Assembly (NCBI GenBank): GCA_017308575.1
Contig: JAFKEQ010000001.1
Coordinates: forward strand, 372,001-436,000
Direction of reading: 5' to 3'
DNA length: 64,000 nt
Origin: Afipia sp.
Lineage (GTDB): Bacteria > Pseudomonadota > Alphaproteobacteria > Rhizobiales > Xanthobacteraceae
Shown here: positions 10,564-20,620 of the stretch, piece after piece
How the letters are laid out: each line of letters begins with the position of its first letter
Position numbering within the stretch: position 1 is the first letter of the stretch
Translations under genes and position numbers: made by a program
Notes under the pieces: generated by a model
What the model was told of the DNA's origin: nothing
The model's input: only the letters and a program-made list of their open reading frames with translations
The model's database searches: none

Positions 10564-11004
10564 TTATCGCAGCGTTGCGCCTACGCGCGCCATCGCACCC
10601 GAGGCCACGTTCGAGCGCGCCGCGAATTCATCGCGCAGCCGCATCGCCGCATCGGGATGACTCTCCAGCACGCGCTGAAACAGACTGCGTGAAATGCGCA
10701 GCACGGACGACTCTTCGAGAGCCGTCGCCGTCGCCGGCCGGGCCATGGTCACGACCAGCGCCATTTCGCCGATCAGCGCGTTCTGGCCCGCGACGGCTTC
10801 GCTGCCGTCATCGGACGCGACGCGAAACGAGCCATGCCTGACGATAAAGCCGGAATCCGCCGGTTCGCCCTGCGCGAACAGCCGCGCGCCAAAACCGTAG
10901 TCGCGCTGTTCCGCGCCGATGGCGAGCACCTGCAACGCCGCGGACCCCAACAAGCTCAGTGTCGGGACGCGCGAGAACAGGGCGATATCGTCTTCAATAG
11001 CCAT
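10564..11004 (-). CDS. Cyclic-nucleotide-binding domain protein without DNA-binding domain
   Basis: A 146-residue single-domain protein. The cNMP fold shows ALQVLAIGAEQRDYGFGARLFAQGEPADSGFIVRHG followed by the phosphate-binding-cassette-like IGEMALV and RPATATALEESSVLRISRSLFQRVLESHP. There is no helix-turn-helix after the last helix, so it is not a complete Crp/Fnr regulator. The cassette lacks the canonical Arg-Ser/Thr pair of strong cAMP binders, so the ligand is uncertain. It may act as a ligand-responsive subunit. It is transcribed leftward, next to the response regulator gene. Confidence 0.75.
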   Translation of the reverse strand: MAIEDDIALFSRVPTLSLLGSAALQVLAIGAEQRDYGFGARLFAQGEPADSGFIVRHGSFRVASDDGSEAVAGQNALIGEMALVVTMARPATATALEESSVLRISRSLFQRVLESHPDAAMRLRDEFAARSNVASGAMARVGATLR

Positions 11005-11125
11005 TCAATCGCCATAGGCCACAGCACCGGCGAATCCACAACACCCGGCGTCCTGCAAATGCAACGCCGATGAGGATATCGCCGCGAACGAGGCGATGCC
11101 GCACACGAGAGCCGATTGATTCGGC

Positions 11126-11812
11126 TCACGGCACCAGCTTATAGCCCCCGGACTCAGTCACAAGAATTTCGGGGCTCGCGGCGTCCTTCTCCACCTTCTG
11201 GCGCAGGCGATAGATATGCGTTTCGAGGGTGTGGGTGGTGACGCCGGAATTGTAGCCCCAGACCTCCTGCAGCAGCGTCTCGCGCGACACCGGCATCTGC
11301 CCGGCGCGATAAAGGAAGCGCAGGATGGCGGTTTCCTTCTCGGTGAGCCGGACCTTCTTGGCGTTGGCGCCGGTCAGCATCTTGGAGCCGGGACGGAAGC
11401 TGTAAGGACCGACCGTGAACACCGCGTCCTCGCTGGCTTCGTGCTGGCGGAGCTGGGCGCGGATGCGGGCCAGCAGCACCGCAAAGCGGAAAGGCTTGGC
11501 GACATAATCGTTCGCGCCCGATTCGAGGCCCAGAATGGTGTCCGAATCGGTGTCATGCCCGGTCAGCATGATGATCGGGGACTTGAAGCCGCCCTTGCGC
11601 AGGCTGCGCACCACTTCGCGGCCGTCGGTATCGGGCAACCCGACATCCATCAGCACCAGATCGGGCGAATGGCTCTTGGCGGCCAGCGCACCCTTGGCGC
11701 CGGTATCCACGGCGGACGCCTCGAACTCCTCATGCAGCGACAGTTGCTCCACCAGGGCGTCGCGCAGATCGGTGTCGTCGTCCACGATCAGGATCTTGCG
11801 GGCGTTGGCCAT
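11126..11812 (-). CDS. cenR: OmpR-family response regulator, CenR-like
   Basis: A 228-residue regulator with a receiver domain (1-120) and winged helix (130-228). The receiver has the acidic cluster VDDDTD, phospho-Asp in VLMDVGLPDTDG, Thr in MLTGHDT and the KPF lysine. The effector domain contains RLTEKETAILRFLYRAGQMPVSRETLLQEVWGYN and THTLETHIYRLRQKVE. The N-terminus ARKILIVDDDTDLRDALVEQLSLHEEF resembles CenR, the envelope/cell-cycle regulator conserved in alphaproteobacteria. No sensor kinase gene is adjacent, which also fits CenR-type orphans. The exact orthology is an inference. Confidence 0.7.
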   Translation of the reverse strand: MANARKILIVDDDTDLRDALVEQLSLHEEFEASAVDTGAKGALAAKSHSPDLVLMDVGLPDTDGREVVRSLRKGGFKSPIIMLTGHDTDSDTILGLESGANDYVAKPFRFAVLLARIRAQLRQHEASEDAVFTVGPYSFRPGSKMLTGANAKKVRLTEKETAILRFLYRAGQMPVSRETLLQEVWGYNSGVTTHTLETHIYRLRQKVEKDAASPEILVTESGGYKLVP

Positions 11813-11942
11813 AAGACGGTCCTTTGAAATTTGTCTTGTAAAAAGAGGGCTTTGAGAGCGGTCCCGAAGCGGCGTATCTCAAAGAACCTCGGCGAAATAG
11901 AGCATGTGCCGGCGAAAGCGCAAGCTGGAGTTTGACGCAGTC

Positions 11943-12512
11943 ATGGGAAATACAGGCTTTCCAAAGGCTTATCGAACACCGTTGCGTGATCGCCCGCTGC
12001 TCCGGGTGACGGTGCGGGCGGCGGCGGGACGGCCCACCGAAGGCTGGCTGGTGGCCGGACCGCAGGTCCTACCGGTCGCGCTCGGACGCGGCGGAATCAA
12101 GGCGAACAAGTTCGAGGGCGACGGCGGCACGCCGCGGGGGACCTTTCATCCGGTCCGGCTGTGGTGGCGCGCCGACCGGCATCCGCGCCCGCAGACCTTT
12201 CTGCCGGTCCGCGCGATCCACCCGGCCGATGCATGGTCCGAAGATCCGGCGGACCGGCATTACAACCAAGCGGTGACGCGTGCGCCGGGCGAGGACGGCG
12301 ACCGCCTGATGCGGGACGACCATCTCTACGACTTCATCATCGAGATCGATCACAACACCCGGCCGCGAATCGCCAAACGGGGCAGCGCGGTTTTCCTGCA
12401 TCTGGCGCGCGAGAATTTCTCACCGACCGCCGGATGCGTCGGCCTCACGCGGAACGCGATGCTGCGGCTACTGTCGCGGATCGGGCCAAGCACGAAGATC
12501 GTGATCGGGTAA
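11943..12512 (+). CDS. L,D-transpeptidase (YkuD family)
   Basis: A 189-residue YkuD-fold protein. The catalytic region FLHLARENFSPTAGCVGLTRNAM carries the active Cys in TAGC, with the upstream His typical of the family, and GGIKANKFEGDGGTPRGTFHP matches the N-terminal part of the fold. Such enzymes make 3-3 peptidoglycan crosslinks or attach proteins to the wall. I see no signal peptide or membrane anchor; small cytosolic-looking members of this subfamily are common in rhizobia. An in-frame ATG at 11904 would add 13 residues, and neither start has a convincing ribosome-binding site. It diverges from the response regulator. Confidence 0.8.
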   Translation: MGNTGFPKAYRTPLRDRPLLRVTVRAAAGRPTEGWLVAGPQVLPVALGRGGIKANKFEGDGGTPRGTFHPVRLWWRADRHPRPQTFLPVRAIHPADAWSEDPADRHYNQAVTRAPGEDGDRLMRDDHLYDFIIEIDHNTRPRIAKRGSAVFLHLARENFSPTAGCVGLTRNAMLRLLSRIGPSTKIVIG

Positions 12513-12524
12513 CGACGCAGACCC

Positions 12525-12633
12525 CGTCATCCTGAGGTGTGAGCCCTCTTCGGCGAACCTCGAAGGATGACGGCAATGCAAACGGCGCATCCTTCGAGGC
12601 GCGCAAGAAAGAGCGCGCACCTCAGGATGACGC
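12525..12633. repeat. Intergenic palindromic repeat, family A (complete)
   Basis: CGTCATCCTGAGGTGTGAGC, then TCTTCGGCGAACCTCGAAGG, a 20-25 bp spacer, and an inverted copy CCTTCGAGGCGCGC...GCGCACCTCAGGATGACG. The outer ends are perfect inverted repeats (CGTCATCCTGAGGTG / CACCTCAGGATGACG). It lies between the convergent L,D-transpeptidase and yggS genes. Confidence 0.9.
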
Positions 12634-12646
12634 CGTGGCCCAAATC

Positions 12647-13336
12647 TTAGCGTTTCCCGAAAATCGCCGACCCGACCCTGACATGCGTCGCGCCGAGCTG
12701 GATCGCCGCCTCGAAGTCCGCGCTCATGCCCATCGACAACAGCTTCAGCCCGTTGCGTGCGGCGATCTTCGCCGTGAGCGCGAAGTGCGGCGCAGGCGGC
12801 TCGTCCACCGGCGGAATGCACATCAGCCCCGAGATCGTCAGCCCATAAACATCGCGGCAGCTTTTGATGAAGGCATCGGCATCGCCCGGCGCGATGCCCG
12901 CCTTCTGCGGCTCCTCGCCGGTGTTGAGCTGGACAAACAGTTGCGGGCTGCGGCCCTGCCTGTCGATTTCTTTCGCCAATGCCTCGCAGAGACTGGCGCG
13001 GTCGACCGAATGAATCGCGTCGAACAGCGCCACCGCTTCCTTCGCCTTGTTGGATTGCAACGGCCCGATCAGATGCAGCGAAAGACCCGGATGCTGCTGC
13101 ATCAGCGCCGGCCATTTGGCTTTGGCTTCCTGCACGCGGTTCTCGCCGAAAACCCGTTGGCCCGCCGCGATCACCGGCACGATGTCGGCGGCGTCGAACG
13201 TCTTCGACACCGCAACCAGCGTGACCGACGAACGCTCGCGTCCCGCATCCTTGCAGGCGCGGGCGATTTCCTTTTCCACGGCAGCAAGGCCGTATGGTGA
13301 ATCGGACATTACCGGCGGCACTCCATCCCCAGCCAT
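12647..13336 (-). CDS. yggS: YggS family pyridoxal-phosphate homeostasis protein
   Basis: A 229-residue PLP-binding TIM-barrel protein (PLPBP/YggS), the family's normal length. The PLP lysine is in TLVAVSKTFDA, and FGENRVQEAKAKW, LHLIGPLQSNKAKEAV, QLNTGEEPQKAG, LSMGMSADFEAAIQLGATHVRVGSAIFG are the diagnostic blocks. Members buffer free PLP and affect amino-acid and B6 balance without known catalysis. The start at 13336 is chosen for a GGGGAG ribosome-binding site 9 bp upstream. The frame stays open to 13660, but that part underlies the divergent GGDEF gene. Confidence 0.9.
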   Translation of the reverse strand: MAGDGVPPVMSDSPYGLAAVEKEIARACKDAGRERSSVTLVAVSKTFDAADIVPVIAAGQRVFGENRVQEAKAKWPALMQQHPGLSLHLIGPLQSNKAKEAVALFDAIHSVDRASLCEALAKEIDRQGRSPQLFVQLNTGEEPQKAGIAPGDADAFIKSCRDVYGLTISGLMCIPPVDEPPAPHFALTAKIAARNGLKLLSMGMSADFEAAIQLGATHVRVGSAIFGKR

Positions 13337-13445
13337 CAGTGTAATCTCCCCTTCAAACTCCCGCGATTGTTCGAATTTTAGGGAATTCGGGAAAGGGTCT
13401 TTGAAGGCTTTGTCTGTAAGGCTTCCTCCGGGGTAAGGGAAGACC

Positions 13446-15137
13446 ATGTCAATCGCCAGCATCGGACGCAGCACGTCTAAACTCAAGGCGCTGTCAGGCA
13501 TTCGCGCACGCTTGGTGCTGCTGGCGCTGATCGTCGTACTGCCCTTGATGCTGGACCGCGTGCGCCTGCTCGAGGATACGCGGTCGAAACAGGTCGCGCA
13601 GGCGGCCAACGAATTGTCCCAGATCGCGCGGCATACCGCCGATGCCCAGCGCGAAATCATCTCGACGGTGCAGGCCGTCCTGAAATCCTCCGCTTACATT
13701 TTCGCCGCCGCATCTCACGAAGGCCGCGGCTGCGCCATCATGCGTGCCAGCCTGCGTGTCGACCTGCCATGGATCAGAAGCCTGTCGGTGATCGGCAAGG
13801 ACGGTGTCGTCTGGTGCTCGACCGAACGCAATGTCGTCGGCATCGATCTCAACGACCGCGACTATTTCCAGCGGGCGCGCGACACCCATGAATTCGTGGT
13901 GAGTGATTACATCTTCAGCCGGGCCGCCAATTTGCCGAGCCTAATGGCGGCCTATCCGGTGTCCGCCATTCAGGGCGCGCAGGAAGCGGTCATTATCGCC
14001 GCGGTGGATCTGCGATGGATGTCACAGCTTCTCAGCAACCGCGGCGGCCGCCCCGGTGTTTCGGTCGTGATGGTCGACGGCAAGGGGACCATTCTGGCGA
14101 CCCCGCTGGAAAACGAAAATCTGATCGGCCAGCAACTGAAGGACACCTCCCTGCTCGAAGCCGTCACGCTTCGCGAGATCAACCTCGATCGTGAATTCGG
14201 TTCGATTAATTTTGAGGATGCCGAAGGCAAGAGGAAGGCCGTGTCCTTTGCGCGCGTCACCGGCACCCGCGCCCGCATGATCGTCAGCGTCGATCAATCG
14301 GCGCTGCTGGGCGATATCAACAGCGAGATTCGCACCGCTTATCTGCAGCTCGCGCTTGTCGTCCTTGTCACGCTGCTGGGCGCATGGTTCGCCGGCGAGC
14401 GGCTGATCATCCGGCCTGTCCGCACGATGACAAATGTGGCCCACCGGTTTGGCCGCGGCGAGTTTTCGGCGCGCGCCGCGAACGCATCTCTGCCATCCGA
14501 ATTCGTTCCGCTGGCCCGTGCTTTTGACGGCATGGCCTCGCAGCTTGCCGAGCGCGAGCGCGAGATGGCCGCGACCAACGACCGGCTGACGGTGATTGCA
14601 ACCGTCGACCTGGTCTCGGGCCTCGCCAACCGCCGCGCGTTCCAGAGCCGCTTCGAGTTTGAATGGATGAAAGCGTTGCAGACCAGCAGCCGGCTATCGG
14701 TGCTGATGATCGACGTCGACCATTTCAAGCCGTTCAACGACACCTATGGCCATCTCGAGGGCGACGCCTGCCTCAATCGCATCGGCCAGGCGCTGTCGGC
14801 GATTGCCGATTCCCGTTCCGGCTTCGCCGCCCGCTATGGCGGCGAGGAATTCTGCCTGCTGATTCCGAACAGCAATCCGGCCCATGCCGCCGAGGTGGCC
14901 GAAGAGGTCCGCGCGCGGGTCGAAGCCCTTGCGATTCCGCATGTCTCCGGCGCTCTCAATGTGGTCACGGTCAGCGTGGGTGTCGCGACCCTCACGCCGA
15001 TCGAGGCCGAACCGCAGGACGACCTGATCGAGGCGGCCGACGCCGCCCTCTACGCGGCCAAGCGCCGAGGCCGAAATACCGTTGTGGTGCACGGGCTGAC
15101 CCGGCCCACCGACAAGAAGGTCTCACTGGCCGGCTAG
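13446..15137 (+). CDS. Cache-HAMP diguanylate cyclase
   Basis: A 563-residue membrane sensor. TM1 spans about residues 20-36, a periplasmic dCache-type region about 40-295 (GYIKDGVVWCSTERN-like and YPVSAIQGAQEAVIIAAVDLRWMSQLL), TM2 about 298-320, HAMP 322-375, and GGDEF about 395-550. The signature is RYGGEEF, an active GGEEF variant, with DVDHFKPFNDTYGHLEGDACL for Mg/GTP binding. An RxxD inhibitory site is not obvious. There is no EAL domain, so it should synthesise cyclic di-GMP in response to an unknown periplasmic ligand. It is divergent from yggS and 162 bp upstream of leuS. Confidence 0.88.
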   Translation: MSIASIGRSTSKLKALSGIRARLVLLALIVVLPLMLDRVRLLEDTRSKQVAQAANELSQIARHTADAQREIISTVQAVLKSSAYIFAAASHEGRGCAIMRASLRVDLPWIRSLSVIGKDGVVWCSTERNVVGIDLNDRDYFQRARDTHEFVVSDYIFSRAANLPSLMAAYPVSAIQGAQEAVIIAAVDLRWMSQLLSNRGGRPGVSVVMVDGKGTILATPLENENLIGQQLKDTSLLEAVTLREINLDREFGSINFEDAEGKRKAVSFARVTGTRARMIVSVDQSALLGDINSEIRTAYLQLALVVLVTLLGAWFAGERLIIRPVRTMTNVAHRFGRGEFSARAANASLPSEFVPLARAFDGMASQLAEREREMAATNDRLTVIATVDLVSGLANRRAFQSRFEFEWMKALQTSSRLSVLMIDVDHFKPFNDTYGHLEGDACLNRIGQALSAIADSRSGFAARYGGEEFCLLIPNSNPAHAAEVAEEVRARVEALAIPHVSGALNVVTVSVGVATLTPIEAEPQDDLIEAADAALYAAKRRGRNTVVVHGLTRPTDKKVSLAG

Positions 15138-15299
15138 ATTTCGCGCCGCGCGCTCCGGGCAGGCTCCGAATGCGCCTAAGGCGTTGACCCACCGTAGTCT
15201 TTTATGGCTAGTGTCCTGAATCCGAAGCTCGCTTCATTTCGCGGCACCACACCAGTCTGCCGCAACTTTCCCTGTTTCCTCTGGCAGATAACCGATCCA

Positions 15300-17918
15300 A
15301 TGAGCACCGAACGCTATAACGCCCGCGAATTCGAACCGCGCTGGCAGAAGGTCTGGGACGAGCGGGCGATTTTCGCCACGCGCAACGACGATCCCCGTCC
15401 GAAATACTATGTGCTCGAGATGTTCCCCTATCCGTCGGGGCGCATCCACATGGGTCACGTCCGCAACTACACCATGGGCGACGTGGTCGCGCGTTATATG
15501 CGGGCCAAGGGTTACAACGTCCTGCATCCGATGGGCTGGGACGCATTCGGCCTGCCGGCCGAGAACGCCGCCATCGAGCGCAAGGTCGCGCCGAAGGCCT
15601 GGACCTACGACAATATCGCCGCGATGAAGAAGCAGCTCCAGACCATGGGGCTGTCGCTCGACTGGGCGCGCGAATTCGCGACCTGCGACCCCAGCTACTA
15701 CAAGCATCAGCAGAAGATGTTCCTCGACTTCCTGAAAGGCGGGCTGGCGGAGCGCGAAAAGCGCAAGGTCAACTGGGACCCGGTCGACATGACCGTGCTC
15801 GCCAACGAACAGGTGATCGACGGACGCGGCTGGCGCTCCGGCGCCGTGGTTGAGCAGCGCGAGCTTAACCAGTGGGTCTTCAAGATCACGAAATATGCGC
15901 AGGAGCTGCTCGACGCGCTCGATACGCTCGACCGCTGGCCGGACAAGGTGCGCCTCATGCAGCGCAACTGGATCGGCCGCAGCGAAGGTCTTCATTTCGA
16001 ATTCAAGCTGATCGGCGCGCCGGACGGTTTCGAGACGCTGCCGGTTTTCACCACGCGTCCCGACACCATGTACGGCCCGACCTTTGCGGCGGTGTCGCCG
16101 GACCATCCGCTGGCCAAGAAGCTGGCGGAGAAGGACTCCAAAGTCGCGGCCTTCATCGAAGAATGCCATCGCATCGGAACATCGCAGGCCGAAATCGACA
16201 CCGCAGAAAAACTTGGATTCGACACCGGCATCAAAGCGCAGCATCCCGGCGATCCGGCGATCCAGCTTCCGCTCTACATCGCCAACTTCGTGCTGATGGA
16301 CTACGGCACCGGCGCGATCATCGGCTGTCCCGCGCACGACCAGCGCGACCTCGATTTCGCACGCAAATACGACCTGCCGGTGATCGACGTGTTCGTTCCG
16401 CTCGCCACCGGAGACACCGTCAAGGACGTTGCGTTCGTTCCGCTCAAGACGGAGACGGTGCGCTACGTGCAATGGGCGGGCGAACCCGGCGTCATGACCT
16501 GCGAGGAGGCGATGAAGCGCTCCCTCGACATGTTCGTGCACGAAGGCTGGGGCCGCCGCGAAGTCAATTTCCGCCTGCGCGACTGGGGTATTTCACGCCA
16601 GCGCTACTGGGGATGCCCGATTCCCGTGATCCATTGCCCCAAATGCGATGTGGTGCCGGTGCCGGAGTCCGAGCTGCCTGTGGTGCTGCCGGAGGATGTC
16701 TCCTTCGACAAGCCGGGCAACGCGCTCGATCATCACCCGACATGGAAGCACGTCACCTGCCCGAAGTGCGGCGGCAAGGCGCAGCGCGAAACCGACACGA
16801 TGGACACGTTCGTCGATTCATCGTGGTACTTCGCGCGCTTTACCGATCCGTGGAATACGAACGCGCCGACCACGCCCGCGGTCGCCAACCACATGATGCC
16901 GGTGGATCAGTATATCGGCGGCGTCGAGCACGCGATCCTGCATCTGTTGTATTCGCGGTTCTTCACCCGCGCGATGAAGGCCACCGGCCATGTCGCCATG
17001 GACGAGCCGTTCGCCGGCATGTTCACGCAGGGCATGGTGGTTCACGAAACCTATCGCAAGGCTGACGGAAGCTGGGTCTCGCCCGCCGAGATCACGATGA
17101 CGACCATCGGCGACAAGCGCCAGGCGATGCTCACTGCGACCAGCGAAGTCATCGAGATCGGCTCCATCGAGAAGATGTCGAAGTCGAAGCGCAACACCGT
17201 CGATCCGGACGACATCATCGGTACCTATGGTGCAGATACCGCGCGCTGGTTCATGCTGTCCGACTCGCCGCCCGATCGCGACGTGATCTGGAGCGAGGAA
17301 GGCGTGCAGGGCGCAAGCCGCTTCGTCCAGCGCATCTGGCGACTGGTGAACGCCGCGGCTCCGCTACTGCCCAAGCCAGGAACGCCCGTCAGCCTCGACG
17401 GACCCGACGCCGCGCTGGCGCTGCGCCGCGTGGCTCACCGCACCCTGGCGGATGTGTCGGCCGCCATCGAACGGCTGCGCTTCAACACCGCGATCGCGAA
17501 GCTCTACACATTCGTCGGCGCGCTGGCCGAAGCCGTCGACGGCACCTCAAAACCGCTGGCGAGCGATCCGGCCGTGGCGGCAGCCGCGCGGGAAGGCTTC
17601 GATATCCTGATCCGCCTGATCTCGCCGATGATGCCGCATCTGGCCGAACAGTGCTGGGAGATTCTCGGCCATACGGAACTGGTGTCCGAGGCACGCTGGC
17701 CCGAAATCGAGCCGAAATTGCTGGTCGATGACACAATTACGCTGCCCGTGCAGGTTAATGGCAAGAAGCGCGCGGATGTCACGGTGGCCCAAAATGCCCA
17801 AAATGCGGAAATTGAGGCTGCCGTTTTGGCGCTCGATGCAGTAAAATCGGCGCTGGACGGGAAATCTCCCCGCAAAATCATCGTCGTTCCGCAGAGGATC
17901 GTGAATGTCGTCGTTTGA
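15300..17918 (+). CDS. leuS: Leucyl-tRNA synthetase
   Basis: An 872-residue class Ia synthetase charging tRNA-Leu. HIGH-type motif [14 protein letters not shown] lies near residues 42-53 and KMSKS at 625-629. The CP1 editing domain between them carries [12 protein letters not shown] and [12 protein letters not shown]. The zinc-type CPKC pairs (HCPKCD and TCPKCGGKA) are present. The C-terminal anticodon-binding region ends [21 protein letters not shown] 15300 gives the family N-terminus [19 protein letters not shown]; an earlier in-frame start at 15204 adds a non-homologous 32 residues. It overlaps lptE by 14 bp. Confidence 0.97.
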   Translation: MSTERYNAREFEPRWQKVWDERAIFATRNDDPRPKYYVLEMFPYPSGRIHMGHVRNYTMGDVVARYMRAKGYNVLHPMGWDAFGLPAENAAIERKVAPKAWTYDNIAAMKKQLQTMGLSLDWAREFATCDPSYYKHQQKMFLDFLKGGLAEREKRKVNWDPVDMTVLANEQVIDGRGWRSGAVVEQRELNQWVFKITKYAQELLDALDTLDRWPDKVRLMQRNWIGRSEGLHFEFKLIGAPDGFETLPVFTTRPDTMYGPTFAAVSPDHPLAKKLAEKDSKVAAFIEECHRIGTSQAEIDTAEKLGFDTGIKAQHPGDPAIQLPLYIANFVLMDYGTGAIIGCPAHDQRDLDFARKYDLPVIDVFVPLATGDTVKDVAFVPLKTETVRYVQWAGEPGVMTCEEAMKRSLDMFVHEGWGRREVNFRLRDWGISRQRYWGCPIPVIHCPKCDVVPVPESELPVVLPEDVSFDKPGNALDHHPTWKHVTCPKCGGKAQRETDTMDTFVDSSWYFARFTDPWNTNAPTTPAVANHMMPVDQYIGGVEHAILHLLYSRFFTRAMKATGHVAMDEPFAGMFTQGMVVHETYRKADGSWVSPAEITMTTIGDKRQAMLTATSEVIEIGSIEKMSKSKRNTVDPDDIIGTYGADTARWFMLSDSPPDRDVIWSEEGVQGASRFVQRIWRLVNAAAPLLPKPGTPVSLDGPDAALALRRVAHRTLADVSAAIERLRFNTAIAKLYTFVGALAEAVDGTSKPLASDPAVAAAAREGFDILIRLISPMMPHLAEQCWEILGHTELVSEARWPEIEPKLLVDDTITLPVQVNGKKRADVTVAQNAQNAEIEAAVLALDAVKSALDGKSPRKIIVVPQRIVNVVV

Positions 17919-18459
17919 CAGGCGCACTGCCCTTCGGCTTCTTGCCGTCTCGGCTCTCGCGTCCCTCTTGGCAGGCTGTTTCCAGCCGATGTACGCGGAA
18001 CGCACCCTCGACGGCAGCCCGGCGCTGCGCGAGAAGCTGCAGGGCGTCGAGGTTCCGCCGCTCAACGTGCCGAACGGTTCGCGTGAAGCCCGCCTTGGCG
18101 TCGAAGTCCGCAACGCGCTGATGTTCAGCATGTACGGCAGCGCCGTCGGCGGACCTGTGACCCATCGCCTCCTGATGCGGCTGACCACCAACCGGACATC
18201 GGTCATGGTCGATCCGCTTACCGCGCGAGCGGACACTGAAAATTACGGCATCGACGTCACCTATGAGCTGAAGGACAACGCCACCGACAAGACGGTGCTG
18301 ACGGGAAGGACCTTCTCGCGCGTATCCTACGATATTCCGGGACAGGCCCAGCGCTTCGCCCGGTCGCGCGCGCTGCGCGATGCGGAAGACCGCGCCGCCA
18401 AGGTGATCTCCGACAATATCAGCCAGCGCCTCGCTTCATTCTTCATCGCCGGCACCTGA
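17905..18459 (+). CDS. lptE: LPS-assembly lipoprotein LptE
   Basis: A 184-residue outer-membrane lipoprotein. A positively charged start ([17 protein letters not shown]) leads into the lipobox LLAGC, giving a lipidated Cys near residue 25. The body contains [16 protein letters not shown] and alternating beta-strand sequence typical of alphaproteobacterial LptE, which plugs the LptD barrel for LPS insertion. The leuS-lptE-holA order is conserved in proteobacteria and supports the call, since LptE diverges quickly in sequence. It overlaps leuS, so it is probably translationally coupled. Confidence 0.88.
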   Translation: MSSFDRRTALRLLAVSALASLLAGCFQPMYAERTLDGSPALREKLQGVEVPPLNVPNGSREARLGVEVRNALMFSMYGSAVGGPVTHRLLMRLTTNRTSVMVDPLTARADTENYGIDVTYELKDNATDKTVLTGRTFSRVSYDIPGQAQRFARSRALRDAEDRAAKVISDNISQRLASFFIAGT

Positions 18460-18483
18460 TCGACAATCTGGTTTTGAATAGCT

Positions 18484-19512
18484 GTGGTCGCGCTTCGCGG
18501 GAAAGACATCGACGCGTTTCTCGCCCGGCCCGATCCGTCGCGGCCGATCATCCTGCTGTATGGCCCGGACGCGGGACTCGTGCATGAGCGCGCCGACGCG
18601 CTGATCGCCTCCGCGGTCGACGATCCGAACGATCCATTTTCACTGGTCAGGATGGACGGCGATGAACTCGCCGCCGAGCCATCGCGCCTTGTCGATGAAG
18701 CGATGACGGTGCCGCTGTTCGGCGGCCGCCGCGCAATCCGGATTCGCGCAGGCTCGCGCAATTTCGCCAGCGGCGTCGATACCCTTGCCTTGATGCAGCC
18801 GAAGGACTGCCGCATCGTGATCGAGGCCGGCGAGTTGCGTCCGGATTCGCCGCTGCGCAAGGCCTGCGAAAAGGCGAAGACCGCCGTTGCGATTGCCTGC
18901 TACGCCGACACCGAACGCGATCTCGCCAGACTGATCGACGATGAACTGCGTGCGTCGAAGCTGAAGATTGCGCCGGAAGCCCGCGCGGCGCTGGCCTCCC
19001 TGCTCGGCGGCGACCGGCAGGCCTCGCGCAACGAAATCCGGAAGGTCGCGCTGTATGCCCATGGCAAGGGAGAGGTGACGCTCGACGACGTCGCCGCGAT
19101 CGTTACCGATGCGTCGGGATTGACGCTCGATCCCATCGTGGATTCAGCTTTCGCGGGCCGGGCCGCCGAGGTGGAAGCAACCTTTGCCAAGGCGATGGCG
19201 GCCGGACTCAATTCCGGCTTCATCATCATGACGGCACAGCGGCAGGCGGCAGCGCTGCACAAGGCGCGGCTCGCCATTGAGGAAGGCCGCAGCGAACTCG
19301 ATGCGCTGGAAAGCGGATTTCCCCGTCTTCACTTCTCACGCAAGACAATGGTGGAAACTGCGTTGCGCAACACCAGCGCGGACCGCCTGATGCGCGCCAT
19401 CACGCAACTGGCCGATGCGGCCTTCGACATGCGCAGGCAGTCATCGCTGGCGGACGTGATCGCACAGCGCGCGCTGCTGGCGATCGCAGTCAACGCGCGG
19501 CGGCGGGGATAA
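18484..19512 (+). CDS. holA: DNA polymerase III delta subunit
   Basis: A 342-residue clamp-loader delta subunit. It starts with GTG (no ATG fits) and opens with VALRGKDIDAFLARPDPSRPIILLYGPDAGLVHERA, a degenerate P-loop region as expected for delta, which does not hydrolyse ATP. LVRMDGDELAAEPSRLVDEAMTVPLFGGRRAIRIR and RQASRNEIRKVALYAHGKGEVTLDDV are family blocks. It opens the beta clamp during loading. It lies 24 bp after lptE in the usual leuS-lptE-holA unit and converges on parB. Confidence 0.93.
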   Translation: MVALRGKDIDAFLARPDPSRPIILLYGPDAGLVHERADALIASAVDDPNDPFSLVRMDGDELAAEPSRLVDEAMTVPLFGGRRAIRIRAGSRNFASGVDTLALMQPKDCRIVIEAGELRPDSPLRKACEKAKTAVAIACYADTERDLARLIDDELRASKLKIAPEARAALASLLGGDRQASRNEIRKVALYAHGKGEVTLDDVAAIVTDASGLTLDPIVDSAFAGRAAEVEATFAKAMAAGLNSGFIIMTAQRQAAALHKARLAIEEGRSELDALESGFPRLHFSRKTMVETALRNTSADRLMRAITQLADAAFDMRRQSSLADVIAQRALLAIAVNARRRG

Positions 19513-19527
19513 GCGTTATTTCAATTG

Positions 19528-19646
19528 TTATCACCGGGCTTGTCCCGGTGATCCCGATTACCAAGGCACACTGCTCAATTTATCGAGATGGCCGGGACAT
19601 AAGGGCGTTCACGCCCGTCTTTGACGGGCTATGCCCGGCCATGACA
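19528..19646. repeat. Intergenic palindromic repeat, family B (long form)
   Basis: TCACCGGGCTTGTCCCGGTGAT hairpin, CCCGAT spacer, then a second, longer hairpin bounded by GGCCGGGACA and TGCCCGGCCATGACA, with an internal AAGGGCGTTCACGCCCGT insert. It lies between the convergent holA and parB and could act as a bidirectional terminator. Confidence 0.85.
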
Positions 19647-19662
19647 TTCGTGATTGGCCTGA

Positions 19663-20553
19663 TTACTTTCCCGCTTCCAGCCGGCGCAAAATTTCGTCGA
19701 GCTGATCCAGATCCTTGTACTTGATCTGCACCGTGCCGCCGGGATTGCGGTGATCGACGCTCACCTTGAGCCCGAGCACATCGCTGACGCGCTTTTCGAG
19801 CGCCAGCGTGTCGGGGTCCTTCGCCTTCGCGCCACCGGCACCGCCGCGCGCTTTCTGCGCGCCGCGCTCCGGCACGCCTTCGTCATGCGCCAGCGCTTCG
19901 GCCTGACGCACGCTCAAGCCTTCCTCGACAATGCGCTTCGCGGCCGCGGCCGCATCGGGCACGCCGATCAGCGCGCGCGCATGGCCGGCGGACAATTTGC
20001 CTTCGGCAATATAGATTTGCACCTGCTCGGGCAGTTTGGTCAGGCGCATCATGTTCGCGACATGGCTGCGGCTCTTGCCGACGAGCTTGGCAATGTCGTC
20101 CGCGCTGTGCTTGTACTCGTTGGCGAGCGCGTGATAGCCGAGCGCCTCTTCCATCGCATTCAGGTCCGAACGCTGCACGTTCTCGATGATCGCGATCTCG
20201 AGCGCGGCGCTGTCGGAGACATCCGCGGTGACGATCGGCACGTCATGCAGGCCGGCGCGCTGCGACGCGCGCCAGCGGCGCTCGCCGGCAATGATCTCGA
20301 AACGATCGGTCGCGCCCTTCACGGGGCGCACCACGATCGGCTGGATCACGCCATGCTGCTTGATCGATGCGGAGAGTTCGTCCAGTTCGGCGTCGGAAAA
20401 CGCGCGACGCGGATTGCGCGGATTCGCCTTCAGGAATTCGATCGGCACACGGCGCGGCGTGCGCGCCGGACGCTCGACATGCGCGGCCTCGCCGCCAACA
20501 TCACCGATCAGACTTGCAAGACCGCGACCCAGTCGCGAACGCTCCTCGGCCAT
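19663..20553 (-). CDS. parB: Chromosome partitioning protein ParB
   Basis: A 296-residue CTP-dependent parS-binding clamp. Order: N-terminal MAEERSRLGRGLASLIGD, then the CTPase motifs PIEFLKANPRNPRRAF, IVVRPV and GERRWRASQRAGLHDVPIV, a central helix-turn-helix (ALANEYKHSADDIAKLVGKSRSHVANMMRL), and a C-terminal dimerisation domain ending DLDQLDEILRRLEAG. ATG 20553 has a GAGGGAAG ribosome-binding site; a GTG at 20580 is less likely. It is the last gene of the mnmG-rsmG-parA-parB run, separated from parA by 183 bp that hold a repeat. Its sites are at 22200 and 24216-24300. Confidence 0.96.
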   Translation of the reverse strand: MAEERSRLGRGLASLIGDVGGEAAHVERPARTPRRVPIEFLKANPRNPRRAFSDAELDELSASIKQHGVIQPIVVRPVKGATDRFEIIAGERRWRASQRAGLHDVPIVTADVSDSAALEIAIIENVQRSDLNAMEEALGYHALANEYKHSADDIAKLVGKSRSHVANMMRLTKLPEQVQIYIAEGKLSAGHARALIGVPDAAAAAKRIVEEGLSVRQAEALAHDEGVPERGAQKARGGAGGAKAKDPDTLALEKRVSDVLGLKVSVDHRNPGGTVQIKYKDLDQLDEILRRLEAGK

Positions 20554-20620
20554 CGCCGCTTCCCTCGCACTCACTCGCACTACTCCGGATTTACTAACTC
20601 AATTTTCCTCGGTGACTTCT

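Noticed and set aside
13337..13660. N-terminal extension of yggS to 13660
   Set aside because: No homology; it underlies the divergent Cache-GGDEF gene and a good ribosome-binding site fits the start at 13336.
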